Positions 26,738-35,247 of a stretch of 64,000 bases of DNA are shown in pieces. Made by a program: the position numbers and the translations under genes. The stretch spans positions 1-64,000 of the forward strand of contig JAGALK010000134.1 of assembly GCA_017625255.1 (NCBI GenBank), in the 5' to 3' direction. The notes under the pieces were generated by a model. The model did no database searches, was not told the DNA's origin, and saw nothing but the letters and a program-made list of their open reading frames with translations. Each line of letters opens with the position of its first letter. Position 1 is the stretch's first letter. Source of the stretch: Lachnospiraceae bacterium (GTDB lineage Bacteria > Bacillota > Clostridia > Lachnospirales > Lachnospiraceae).

Positions 26738-26766
26738 TTGCAAAAGGAGAAATTCTACTGTAGAAT
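26738..26766 (+). promoter_or_regulatory. Promoter of the DUF362 gene with an overlapping palindrome
   Basis: TTGCAA (26738-26743), a 17-base spacer and TAGAAT (26761-26766). A perfect 7-bp palindrome, ATTCTAC and GTAGAAT around a single T (26752-26766), covers the -10 box. This is a typical repressor-site arrangement. Confidence 0.5.
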
Positions 26767-26813
26767 AGGAGTGATTGATATTTTGTCAAATTTAAAGATA
26801 GGAGAATTGGGAT

Positions 26814-27953
26814 ATGGAAAAATCAAAAGTATATTTTACAAGCTTTAAAACCAGTAATACAGAAAATCTCTTAGGCAAGCTTCGCAGATTAATGTTGACA
26901 GCAGGCATTGGGGATATTGATTTTGAGGATAAATACGCAGCAATCAAAATACACTTTGGTGAATATGGAAATCTTGCGTTTCTTCGTCCAAACTACGCAA
27001 AGGTTGTTGCAGATGTAGTAAAGGAAAAAGGCGGCAAACCATTTTTGACAGATTGTAATACCCTATATGTAGGCAGCCGCAAAAATGCGTTGGATCACTT
27101 AGATACTGCTTATGCCAATGGATTTTCACCTTTTTCTACAGGCTGTCATGTGATTATTGCTGACGGTTTAAAAGGAACTGACGAAGAATTAGTTCCGGTG
27201 GATGGGGAATACATCAAGGAAGCAAAGGTCGGACAGGCACTTATGGATGCAGATATTTTAATTTCTCTAACCCATTTTAAAGGGCATGAAATGACAGGAT
27301 TTGGCGGAACGCTTAAAAATATCGGAATGGGCGGTGGTTCTCGTGCCGGAAAAATGGAAATGCACAGCGATGGCAAGCCGGTTGTTATTGAGGATAAGTG
27401 CGTAGGCTGTATGAGCTGTACGAAAATATGTGCCCACACAGGTGTGACAGTAACAGATAGAAAGGCATTTATTGACCACAATAAGTGTGTAGGCTGTGGT
27501 CGCTGTATCGGAGTCTGTCCAAAGGATGCCATTGTTGCCGGAACAGATTCTTCCAATGATGTATTAAATTATAAGATTGCAGAGTACACGAAAGCAATTT
27601 GTCAGGACAGACCATGCTTCCATATTTCTCTGATTTGTGATGTGTCACCAAACTGCGATTGTCATGCAGAAAATGATATTCCGATTATCCCGAATGTGGG
27701 AATGTTTGCTTCCTTTGATCCGGTAGCGTTGGATGTAGCTTGTGCAGATGCCTGCAACCGTCAGCCTGTAATAGCAGGAAGCATCTTAGAAGAGAACAAA
27801 AAGACTCATCCGGATCATATCTGTGGGCCAAACGGCTGCTTTATGGCGGATCATTTTCATATGACTCATCCGGATACGAACTGGAAGAGCTGTGTTGCCC
27901 ATGCGGTAAAAATCGGATTGGGAAATGCGGAGTATGAATTAGTGGAGATATAG
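26814..27953 (+). CDS. DUF362 domain protein with two [4Fe-4S] ferredoxin motifs
   Basis: The 379-residue protein has a DUF362 fold (IKIHFGEYGNLAFLRPNY, FLTDCNTLYVGSRKNA, SLTHFKGHEMTGFGGTLKNI) with a ferredoxin module inserted at about residues 193-235. The module holds two clusters of Cys, CVGCMSCTKIC and CVGCGRCIGVCP. Several other Cys residues occur later (CDVSPNCDC, CGPNGC). DUF362 proteins are common in anaerobes and probably redox-active, but their reaction is unknown. It is a single gene with its own promoter and a strong hairpin behind it. Confidence 0.85.
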   Translation: MEKSKVYFTSFKTSNTENLLGKLRRLMLTAGIGDIDFEDKYAAIKIHFGEYGNLAFLRPNYAKVVADVVKEKGGKPFLTDCNTLYVGSRKNALDHLDTAYANGFSPFSTGCHVIIADGLKGTDEELVPVDGEYIKEAKVGQALMDADILISLTHFKGHEMTGFGGTLKNIGMGGGSRAGKMEMHSDGKPVVIEDKCVGCMSCTKICAHTGVTVTDRKAFIDHNKCVGCGRCIGVCPKDAIVAGTDSSNDVLNYKIAEYTKAICQDRPCFHISLICDVSPNCDCHAENDIPIIPNVGMFASFDPVALDVACADACNRQPVIAGSILEENKKTHPDHICGPNGCFMADHFHMTHPDTNWKSCVAHAVKIGLGNAEYELVEI

Positions 27954-27957
27954 ATAT

Positions 27958-28002
27958 AACAGCCTTTAGAACTTCTTAAAATGTGAGGTTCTAAAGGCTG
28001 TT
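27958..28002. terminator. Strong hairpin after the DUF362 gene
   Basis: AACAGCCTTTAGAAC (27958-27972) is perfectly complementary to GTTCTAAAGGCTGTT (27988-28002). There is no T-run on the plus side; an A/T-rich flank on both sides suggests it may serve both this gene and the remnant that faces it. Confidence 0.6.
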
Positions 28003-28026
28003 ATTATGTTTGCGTAGTTCGTGTGA

Positions 28027-28173
28027 TTATTTAAGCTTGATTTTTACAGAGGCTTTTTTATTTGTGCCATCTGTAGAAATAGCAGTAATAGTTACTTTCC
28101 TGCCTTTGCCGGCTTTTTTAGTGGTTACGACACCATTCTTTACAGTAGCCCATTTTTCATTGGAAGAACGCCA
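28027..28173 (-). pseudogene. C-terminal Big_2 remnant of a large surface protein
   Basis: The minus strand encodes about 48 residues and a stop: WRSSNEKWATV, then KNGVVTTKKAGKGRKVTITA, STDGTNKKASVKIKLK. This parallels the end of the giant protein at 14.9-15.1 kb (WTSSNEAWATV, TVTITATSTDGTNKKAKVKIKIK). The coding sequence is cut at about 28174, where a different remnant begins on the other strand. It is the stub of a second giant Big_2-tailed gene. Confidence 0.8.
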
Positions 28174-28174
28174 T

Positions 28175-28610
28175 AATAGGATTTATAGTGACAATTTGGA
28201 ATTGTGTGTTAGACTTAACACAGATAAGACTAGCAACCAAAGAAGACAAGGCCTATCAGATAGATTATTGGGCAGCACTGTTTAAAGCAAAGACATGGGA
28301 GGAAATGAAAATGTTAGCAAAAGGAAATGAATATTTAGAAGAAGCTACAAAGACAGTTTTTCGCATGAGTGCTGAAGATTTGGTGATAAAGCGTTGCCGT
28401 GACAGAGAAGATTATTATGCAGATATACGGTCATACCAGAAAGAAATTGCCAAGGTGACTGCAGAGCGAGATGCAGTTCATTTGGCTATGGTCGAGAAGG
28501 AGGCAACAATAGTAGAACAAGGTTTGCTCATCGAAGAGCAAAAAGCGGAAATAGATAAGATGAAAAAAGAGATTGAGCGTTTAAAAGAGCAGAAACAAGA
28601 AAATATGTAA
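28175..28610 (+). pseudogene. Truncated, frameshifted PD-(D/E)XK family transposase remnant
   Basis: The C-terminal half of a PDDEXK_2/TIGR01784-type protein is present. The segment RIYSDNLELCV is in one frame and continues as LDLTQIRLATKEDKAYQIDYW in the next, implying a one-base deletion near 28208. The rest is intact: FKAKTWEEMKMLA, FRMSAEDLVIKRC, then a long coiled coil to the stop at 28610. GTG 28188 could start a 140-residue product, but without the nuclease domain. It is a different subfamily from the Rpn genes at 0.7 and 15.2 kb. Confidence 0.75.
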
Positions 28611-28617
28611 GAATATA

Positions 28618-28657
28618 AGGTCAAGAGAGAAACATAGCCCCTCTTGACTTTTCTTTT
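28618..28657 (+). terminator. Terminator after the transposase remnant
   Basis: GTCAAGAG (28620-28627) pairs with CTCTTGAC (28641-28648), followed by TTTTCTTTT. Confidence 0.75.
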
Positions 28658-28687
28658 ATTCTATAAGAAAATATACCCATACACATA

Positions 28688-28832
28688 TCGAAAACGATCT
28701 AAGCCAAAGGGGATTCCCAACGGCAAAGGCGTAGGACAAAGACATTTTTTAGGAAAACTCAAGGGACGAGAGCTTCTTTTCCCAAGAGCCCGCAAAAATG
28801 GTCTTTTTGTTGTTGCACAAAAGCGTTTTCGA
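28688..28832 (+). ncRNA. Candidate rod-shaped structured RNA or small inverted-repeat element upstream of the hyd cluster
   Basis: Nested complementary arms run almost the whole length. TCGAAAACG (28688-28696) pairs with CGTTTTCGA (28824-28832). CAACGGCAA (28718-28726) pairs with TTGTTGTTG (28807-28815, two wobbles). AAAGACATTTTT (28738-28749) pairs with AAAAAT plus GTCTTT (28794-28806, one bulged G). GGAAAA (28752-28757) pairs with TTTTCC (28777-28782). The 3' end lies 28 bases before the next gene. It matches no riboswitch or small RNA I can recall. It could be a cis leader, a free small RNA, or a MITE-like element. Confidence 0.5.
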
Positions 28833-28860
28833 AATCCAATAAAAGAAAGCGAGGAATGCA

Positions 28861-29115
28861 ATGAATACAAGGGTTGCCATGATTTCTATTGTTGTAGAGA
28901 AAAGCGGTCATGTAGAAGAATTAAACCGTATCCTTCACGAATACAGTGAATACATTGTAGGACGCATGGGTGTTCCGTATCCGAAAAGGGATATTTCCCT
29001 TATCAGTGTGGCAATGGATGCGCCATCGGATAAAATCAGTGCCATGACCGGCAAAATCGGTATGTTGACAGGAATCACATCCAAGGCATTATATGCCAAA
29101 TTACAGGAGGAATAA
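28861..29115 (+). CDS. TM1266-like iron-only hydrogenase system regulator (ACT fold)
   Basis: The 84-residue protein starts MNTRVAMISIVVEK and has the ferredoxin-like ACT pattern with ISLISVAMDAPSDKISAMTGKIG. This is the small protein (TM1266 type) found beside [FeFe]-hydrogenase maturation genes and named as a putative regulator; its mechanism is not established. GAGGA precedes the ATG. It is the first gene of the hyd cluster, one base before the hydE ATG. Confidence 0.85.
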   Translation: MNTRVAMISIVVEKSGHVEELNRILHEYSEYIVGRMGVPYPKRDISLISVAMDAPSDKISAMTGKIGMLTGITSKALYAKLQEE

Positions 29116-29116
29116 T

Positions 29117-30151
29117 ATGCGGCAGTTAATTGACCAGTTAGAACAGCAGAGAAGACTTACAAAAGAAGAATGGGTAACATTAATTGCAGAAAGAAAAGAT
29201 GCGGAATACTTATTTGAACGGGCAAGAGCTGTCCGTCAGAAATATTACGGTAACGCAGTATATACCAGAGGATTGATTGAATTTACTAATTATTGCAAAA
29301 ATAATTGTCATTACTGTGGCATCCGCAGGGAAAATGCCACAGCGGTTCGCTATCGCCTGAGTATGGAAGAGATTATGGATTGCTGTAAGCAGGGGTATGA
29401 CCTTGGTTTTCGTACCTTTGTCCTTCAGGGCGGTGAAGATGCCTTTTTTACAGACGAAAGAATCATAGAAATTCTTACAAAAATCAAGTCTGTTTATAAA
29501 GACTGCGCCATAACCTTATCTATAGGAGAAAAGACAAAAGAAAGCTACCGGAGATTTTTTGATGCCGGAGCAGACAGATATCTGCTTCGTCATGAAACAG
29601 CGGATAAAGCGCACTATGAAAGCCTGCATCCCACAGAAATGTCCTTTGAAGCCAGAAAAGAATGCCTGTGGAATCTAAAGGAAATCGGTTATCAGGTAGG
29701 CTGTGGCTTTATGGTGGGTTCACCCGGACAAAAGGCAGAGTATTTAGCAGAGGATATGCTTTTTATTACGGAATTGCAGCCCCAGATGGTAGGTATCGGT
29801 CCTTTCGTACCTCATCATGCTACACCATTTGCTAAGGAAGCAGGAGGAACTGTAGAACAGACCTTATATATGTTAGGACTGCTTCGATTGTTAAAACCAA
29901 ATCTATTATTACCGGCGACTACGGCACTTGGCACAATTGACCAAAAAGGGCGGGAAAAGGGCATTTTAGCGGGAGCAAATGTTGTAATGCCAAACCTTTC
30001 CCCTACAACTGTCCGCAAAAAATATGAATTATATGACAACAAAATCTGCACTGGCGATGAAGCGGCAGAATGCCGGAATTGTTTAAGTAACAGAATGCAA
30101 AGTATAGGATACGAACTGGTTATCGACAGAGGAGATCCAAAAGAGTTTTAA
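29117..30151 (+). CDS. hydE: [FeFe]-hydrogenase maturase HydE (radical SAM)
   Basis: The 344-residue radical SAM enzyme acts in making the H-cluster organometallic precursor. The CX3CX2C motif is CKNNCHYC (about residues 60-67), followed by GIRREN. The FVLQGGED strand, the SIGEKTKESYRR region and the RHETADKAHYESLHP segment are all typical of HydE. ATG 29117 follows AGGAGG, while an upstream in-frame ATG at 29093 lies inside the previous gene. It forms a set with hydG and hydF downstream. Confidence 0.93.
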   Translation: MRQLIDQLEQQRRLTKEEWVTLIAERKDAEYLFERARAVRQKYYGNAVYTRGLIEFTNYCKNNCHYCGIRRENATAVRYRLSMEEIMDCCKQGYDLGFRTFVLQGGEDAFFTDERIIEILTKIKSVYKDCAITLSIGEKTKESYRRFFDAGADRYLLRHETADKAHYESLHPTEMSFEARKECLWNLKEIGYQVGCGFMVGSPGQKAEYLAEDMLFITELQPQMVGIGPFVPHHATPFAKEAGGTVEQTLYMLGLLRLLKPNLLLPATTALGTIDQKGREKGILAGANVVMPNLSPTTVRKKYELYDNKICTGDEAAECRNCLSNRMQSIGYELVIDRGDPKEF

Positions 30152-30171
30152 AATATTAGGAGGATAAGAAA

Positions 30172-31590
30172 ATGTATGATGTAATGTCACCAAAAGCAGA
30201 AGAATTTATCAGTGATGAGGAGATTAAAGAATGTCTTGCCTATGCAGAGGCAAATAAAAATAACCGTGAAGTTCTTGAGGCAATTTTAGATAAAGCCGAA
30301 GAAATGAAAGGTCTTTCCCACAAGGAAGCTATTACCCTTTTAGACTGTGAATTAGAAGATTTAAATGAGAGAACCTATAAATTAGCAGAAAGAATCAAAC
30401 AGGAATTTTATGGAAACCGAATTGTTATGTTTGCGCCATTGTATCTGTCAAACTATTGTATCAATGGCTGTACCTACTGCCCATATCATGCAAAAAACAA
30501 ACATATTGCCAGAAAGAAATTAACACAGGAAGAAATTGTAAAAGAGGTAATGGCATTACAGGATATGGGACACAAACGACTTGCCCTTGAAGCAGGGGAA
30601 GATCCGAAAAACAACCCAATAGAATATATCCTAGAGTGTATCAATACCATTTACAGCATCAAGCACAAAAACGGTGCAATCCGTCGTGTAAATGTCAATA
30701 TTGCAGCCACAACTGTAGAAAATTATAAGAAGCTAAAGGATGCCGGAATTGGTACATATATTCTTTTTCAGGAAACCTATAACAAAAAGTCCTATGAAGA
30801 GCTTCATCCGACAGGACCAAAGAGTGATTATGCTTACCATACAGAGGCAATGGATAGAGCGCAGGAAGCAGGAATCGATGATGTAGGAATCGGTGTATTA
30901 TTTGGTTTGAATAATTATCGTTATGATTTTACAGGAATCATCATGCATGCAGAGCATTTAGAGGCTTATTGTGGCTGTGGACCACATACCATCAGTGTTC
31001 CTCGTTTAAGAAGAGCGGATGATATTGACCCGGATGCATTTGACAATGGTATTTCCGATGAAATTTTCCAGAAAATCGTAGCCTGTCTTAGAATTGCCGT
31101 ACCATATACAGGCATGATTATTTCCACAAGAGAATCTCAGGAATGTCGAGAAAAAGTATTGCATCTTGGAGTATCTCAGATTAGTGGAGGCTCTAAAACC
31201 AGTGTAGGCGGTTATGCAGAGGAAGAAGCTCCGGAGGATAATTCTGCGCAGTTTGATATCAGTGATAACAGAACCCTTGATGAGGTTGTAAAATGGCTGA
31301 TGGATTTAGGCTATGTACCAAGCTTTTGTACTGCCTGCTACCGCGAAGGCAGAACAGGAGACCGTTTTATGTCCCTGTTAAAGAGTAAGCAGATTATCAA
31401 CTGTTGTCATCCAAATGCATTGATGACCTTAAAGGAATATCTTGAGGATTATGCATCACCGGAAACCAAAGCAGTCGGTGAAAAATTAATTCCGGAGGAA
31501 TTGAAAAAAATCACAAATCCGGTTGTACAAAAGAAAGCAACCGAGTATATTGAAAATATACATGAAGGAAAAAGAGATTTCCGATTCTAG
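30172..31590 (+). CDS. hydG: [FeFe]-hydrogenase maturase HydG (tyrosine lyase, radical SAM)
   Basis: The 472-residue radical SAM enzyme cleaves tyrosine to supply CO and cyanide for the H-cluster. The SAM-cluster motif CINGCTYC is at about residues 96-103. The C-terminal auxiliary-cluster motif appears as CTACYREGRTG, and ESQECREK, GGSKTSVGGY are conserved HydG segments. The length matches characterised HydG. AGGAGG lies before the ATG, 20 bases after hydE. Confidence 0.95.
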   Translation: MYDVMSPKAEEFISDEEIKECLAYAEANKNNREVLEAILDKAEEMKGLSHKEAITLLDCELEDLNERTYKLAERIKQEFYGNRIVMFAPLYLSNYCINGCTYCPYHAKNKHIARKKLTQEEIVKEVMALQDMGHKRLALEAGEDPKNNPIEYILECINTIYSIKHKNGAIRRVNVNIAATTVENYKKLKDAGIGTYILFQETYNKKSYEELHPTGPKSDYAYHTEAMDRAQEAGIDDVGIGVLFGLNNYRYDFTGIIMHAEHLEAYCGCGPHTISVPRLRRADDIDPDAFDNGISDEIFQKIVACLRIAVPYTGMIISTRESQECREKVLHLGVSQISGGSKTSVGGYAEEEAPEDNSAQFDISDNRTLDEVVKWLMDLGYVPSFCTACYREGRTGDRFMSLLKSKQIINCCHPNALMTLKEYLEDYASPETKAVGEKLIPEELKKITNPVVQKKATEYIENIHEGKRDFRF

Positions 31591-31599
31591 GAGGTTTAT

Positions 31600-32964
31600 A
31601 TGGCAAAAAGCACTACAAAAGATATGACCCAGGGAAATCCTACGAGATTAATCTTAGGATTTGCTCTGCCTATGCTGTTAGGTTATTTATTCCAGCAGTT
31701 TTACAGCATGGTAGATACCATTATTGTAGGACAATGGTTAGGGGTATCCTCCCTTGCAGCTGTAGGCTCAACGGGTTCTATCAACTTTATGATTATCGGG
31801 TTTTGTATGGGTGTATGTAATGGATTTGCAATTCCGGTGGCACAAAGATTTGGCTCAGGAGATTATGTTTCTTTGCGAAAATTCGTGGCAAATAGTGTCT
31901 GGTTATCCGCTGTATTTGCTGTGATTATGACGGTATTGGTTTGTTATTTTTGCATGGATATTTTAGTGCTGATGGATACACCATCGGATATTATAAAAGA
32001 AGCCTATGATTATATTTTTGTTATCTTTTTGGGGATTCCGGTGACATATTTATATAATCTGCTTTCCGGTATTATCCGGTCATTAGGAGACAGCAAGACG
32101 CCGGTATATTTTTTGGTGCTTTCGTCTATTATTAATATTGTATTAGATATTGTAACCATTAGTGTCTGGAATATGGGGGTAGAAGGTCCGGCATGGGCTA
32201 CTGTTATTTCTCAGGCAGTTTCCGGTATATTGTGTCTGCTGTATATGATGAAAAAGTTCGAAATACTGCGTATTCAAAAAGAGGAATGGGCATTGGATGG
32301 ACATTATATCAAAATCCTTTGCTCTATGGGGCTGCCAATGGGCTTACAGTATTCGATAACTGCAATTGGAAGTGTTGTTATACAGACGGCGGTGAACGGT
32401 CTTGGTTCTATGTATGTGGCGGCGGTTACGGCAGGAAATAAGGTCAGTATCTTTTTATGCTGTCCATTTGATGCCTTAGGAGGCACAATGGCAACCTATG
32501 CAGGACAGAATGTGGGAGCTAAAAAGCTAAACCGTATTCATCAGGGTATCAAGTCTGCAACAATTATTGGTTTTTTGTATGCAATTGTGGCATGTGTAGT
32601 GCTTACAGTATTTGGCGACAATATAGTTCTGCTGTTTTTGGATGCAGCAGAAGCAGAAATTATTGGACTGGCACATCAGCTTTTAATTATTATCAGTGCG
32701 TTTTATATTTTGCTTGTAATTGTAAATAATTTCCGTTTCTGTATACAGGGAATGGGCTTTAGTACCTTTGCTATTTTAGCAGGTGTATGTGAAATGATAG
32801 GAAGAGCTGGTGTTGGTTTTGGTTTAGTGCCGTTTTGGGGCTATACTGCCATATGCTTTGCCAGTCCTGTCGCATGGATTTTAGCAGATATTTTTCTGAT
32901 AGCGGCGTATTTTATTTGTCACAACAGATTAAAAAGAGTTTTTGGTGAAGAAAAGGAGAATTAG
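31600..32964 (+). CDS. MATE family efflux transporter
   Basis: The 454-residue integral membrane protein has 12 predicted helices. Typical MATE segments are seen: GNPTRLILGFALPMLLGYLF at the N-terminus, FYSMVDTIIVGQWLGVSSLAAVG, and AGQNVGAKKLNRI in the second half. Family members export cationic drugs or metabolites using Na+ or H+ gradients. It sits between hydG and hydF with an 8-base gap before and a 3-base gap after, so it is translated in the same operon. A role in hydrogenase maturation is not known. Confidence 0.9.
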   Translation: MAKSTTKDMTQGNPTRLILGFALPMLLGYLFQQFYSMVDTIIVGQWLGVSSLAAVGSTGSINFMIIGFCMGVCNGFAIPVAQRFGSGDYVSLRKFVANSVWLSAVFAVIMTVLVCYFCMDILVLMDTPSDIIKEAYDYIFVIFLGIPVTYLYNLLSGIIRSLGDSKTPVYFLVLSSIINIVLDIVTISVWNMGVEGPAWATVISQAVSGILCLLYMMKKFEILRIQKEEWALDGHYIKILCSMGLPMGLQYSITAIGSVVIQTAVNGLGSMYVAAVTAGNKVSIFLCCPFDALGGTMATYAGQNVGAKKLNRIHQGIKSATIIGFLYAIVACVVLTVFGDNIVLLFLDAAEAEIIGLAHQLLIIISAFYILLVIVNNFRFCIQGMGFSTFAILAGVCEMIGRAGVGFGLVPFWGYTAICFASPVAWILADIFLIAAYFICHNRLKRVFGEEKEN

Positions 32965-32967
32965 ACC

Positions 32968-34176
32968 ATGGGAATGAATGCAGCACCATCAGCAGAACGC
33001 GTACATATTGGAATTTTTGGCAGAAGAAATGCCGGAAAGTCCAGTATTATCAATGCGATAACCGGACAGAATCTTGCGATTGTATCGGATATTAAGGGGA
33101 CAACTACAGATCCTGTCAGTAAAGCGATGGAGCTGCTTCCCTTAGGTCCTGTGGTACTTATTGATACTCCGGGTCTGGATGATGAAGGCGATTTAGGGGA
33201 AATGCGTGTCAAAAAGAGCTATCAGGTATTAAACAAAGTAGATATTGCTGTTTTAGTTATTGCTGGAGAAAGCTTTGATAGAGAATCTGATATAGAAAAA
33301 AAACTAATACAGAGATTTATTGAGAAAAAAATACCTTATATTATTGCCGTAAATAAGGTAGAATTGTTAGCAGAAGAGAAAAAGGCAGAAATTGCAGCAG
33401 CATTTGATAAAGAACAGATAATATTTGTCAGTGCGCTAAAGCAGGAGAATATCCACGAATTAAAAGAAAAAATTGCAGCTTTAAAGCCACAGGAAGATAC
33501 AGATAAAAGACTTGTAGGAGATTTGTTAGAGCGGGGAGATATTGTGGTATTAGTAGTGCCGATTGACTCAGCAGCGCCAAAGGGCAGACTTATTTTGCCG
33601 CAGCAGCAGGTGATCAGAGATTGTTTGGAAGCGGGCGCAATTCCGGTGGTTACAAGGGAAAAGGAATTGACAGAAACCTTACAAGCTCTGGCAAAAAAAC
33701 CGAAGGTAGTGATTACAGACAGTCAGGCATTTGAACGGGTAGCAAAGGAAACGCCACAAGGGATTTATCTTACCTCGTTTTCCATTCTTTTTGCAAGATA
33801 TAAGGGTAGTCTGATGCAGCAGGCAAAGGGGGCAAAGACTATCTGGCAGTTAAAAGACGGGGATACCGTATTGATTTCCGAAGGCTGTACCCATCATAGA
33901 CAATGTGGAGACATAGGGACAGAGAAATTGCCCCGCTGGATTTTAAATGCTACAGGCAAGCAGATAAACTTTGTATTTACCAGTGGAACAGAGTTTCCGG
34001 AGGACTTGTCACAATATGCATTGATTATTCACTGTGGAGGCTGTACATTAAACGAAAGAGAGATGCAGTATCGTTTGAAATGTGCCAAGGATTTTGGTAT
34101 TCCAATGACAAATTACGGGACTGCCATTGCAGATATACATGGGGTTTTAGACCGCAGCATGGAAATATTTAAATAA
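32968..34176 (+). CDS. hydF: [FeFe]-hydrogenase maturation GTPase HydF
   Basis: The 402-residue scaffold and GTPase carries the 2Fe subcluster to HydA. The N-terminal G domain has G1 GRRNAGKSS (about residue 18), DTPGLDD (G3) and NKVE (G4). The C-terminal cluster-binding domain has CTHHRQCGDIG and HCGGCT, supplying the three HydF Cys ligands. The ATG follows AGGAG and is 3 bases after the MATE stop. No HydA hydrogenase gene lies in the window, so the target is elsewhere. Confidence 0.93.
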   Translation: MGMNAAPSAERVHIGIFGRRNAGKSSIINAITGQNLAIVSDIKGTTTDPVSKAMELLPLGPVVLIDTPGLDDEGDLGEMRVKKSYQVLNKVDIAVLVIAGESFDRESDIEKKLIQRFIEKKIPYIIAVNKVELLAEEKKAEIAAAFDKEQIIFVSALKQENIHELKEKIAALKPQEDTDKRLVGDLLERGDIVVLVVPIDSAAPKGRLILPQQQVIRDCLEAGAIPVVTREKELTETLQALAKKPKVVITDSQAFERVAKETPQGIYLTSFSILFARYKGSLMQQAKGAKTIWQLKDGDTVLISEGCTHHRQCGDIGTEKLPRWILNATGKQINFVFTSGTEFPEDLSQYALIIHCGGCTLNEREMQYRLKCAKDFGIPMTNYGTAIADIHGVLDRSMEIFK

Positions 34177-34197
34177 AGCAGATAAAAAGGAGTAGGT

Positions 34198-35169
34198 ATG
34201 AGCGTACAGGATAAAATGGAGCGAATTTTAAGAGAAATGCATATTATGATTTCAAGGGGAAAAGTCTTTCCTGAGGATGAAAATTTTGTTCTGGTACACA
34301 AAAAAGCCATGCAAAAGCAATTAACCACATTAAGTGAAGTGGTTCGTGAAATGATGGAAATATATGAGGTTACCGAAGAAAGCCGGGATCGTGCAGACAG
34401 AGAAGCAGAAAGAAACCGTATGGAAATGATTCGCAATGCGAATCGTCAGGTGGAGGATATTTACGCTGCATCTGTGATTTATACGGATGATGCTTTAGGA
34501 CGGATTCAGGACATTATCGGAGAAGCAGAAGCTGCTACAAGGGACATTCTGCAGAATTTAAGCAAAGAAATGGAAGAGGAAATGCGTATTGTCCGCAGCA
34601 ATCAAGTAGAATTAAAAACCCAGTTGGATGATATGAAGGAAACGGGCAAATACCTAAGGATTATCGAGGAACGCAATAAAGAAATCGCCAAAGAAAAGGC
34701 AAAAAAGAAAAACGAAGAAAAACAGTCTAAATACAAGGGAAGAAAAGCAATCCGTACAGATAAAGAAACGGATGCAGAATTTGCAGTTTTAATGCCGGAT
34801 ATTGAGATAAAGATTAATGAAGAGTATTTTGAAAAAGCAGGTCTTACACCGGATGGACTTCCCATAGAAATGGCAGAAGAGGAAGAGGATAAAATCACCT
34901 ACGAAAAGCCGGAAATCAAGATTAACGAAGAATATTTTAAAAAAGCCGGAATTGAAATAGAAGAAGATACACACAAAGAAAATGCCACAGAGCAGGCATC
35001 CTTTGCAGAAATGGAAGTGGATACCATTGAGGAAGCTATAGACCCTGAAATGGAGGCAAAGTTAAAGGCTGAGCTTGATATGGAATATTTTAAATGGCAG
35101 CAGGGAGGCGATGCGGCGCCAAAGGAAAAAAGGAGACTATTTTCCTTTGGAAAGAAAGATAAATCTTAA
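34198..35169 (+). CDS. Coiled-coil cytoplasmic protein of unknown function with repeated EYF motifs
   Basis: I do not recognise this 323-residue protein. Residues 1-165 are a long charged coiled coil (EVTEESRDRADREAERNRME and similar); residues 165-190 are strongly basic. The acidic C-terminal half contains two near-identical motifs, EIKINEEYFEKAG (34801-34839) and EIKINEEYFKKAG (34912-34950), and a third looser version, ELDMEYFKW, near the end. The tail is basic (KRRLFSFGKKDKS). There is no signal peptide or membrane helix. It starts 22 bases after hydF with AAGGAG and may be a scaffold; the repeats look like short peptide docking motifs. Confidence 0.65.
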   Translation: MSVQDKMERILREMHIMISRGKVFPEDENFVLVHKKAMQKQLTTLSEVVREMMEIYEVTEESRDRADREAERNRMEMIRNANRQVEDIYAASVIYTDDALGRIQDIIGEAEAATRDILQNLSKEMEEEMRIVRSNQVELKTQLDDMKETGKYLRIIEERNKEIAKEKAKKKNEEKQSKYKGRKAIRTDKETDAEFAVLMPDIEIKINEEYFEKAGLTPDGLPIEMAEEEEDKITYEKPEIKINEEYFKKAGIEIEEDTHKENATEQASFAEMEVDTIEEAIDPEMEAKLKAELDMEYFKWQQGGDAAPKEKRRLFSFGKKDKS

Positions 35170-35193
35170 GTTTTCCTTAAAAAGTTTCCCAAG

Positions 35194-35222
35194 TTGTTTT
35201 TAAGAAATACCTGTTATATTAT
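35194..35222 (+). promoter_or_regulatory. Promoter of the two-component system
   Basis: TTGTTT (35194-35199), a 17-base spacer and TATTAT (35217-35222), 26 bases before the response regulator ATG. Confidence 0.6.
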
Positions 35223-35247
35223 AGTAGAGCACAAGGAGGGAAAGTCT

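Noticed and set aside
28644..28949. Plus-strand and minus-strand reading frames across the 28.7-kb rod element
   Set aside because: The frames coincide with nested inverted repeats, have no Shine-Dalgarno site, and the plus frame runs out of frame into the real TM1266-like gene.
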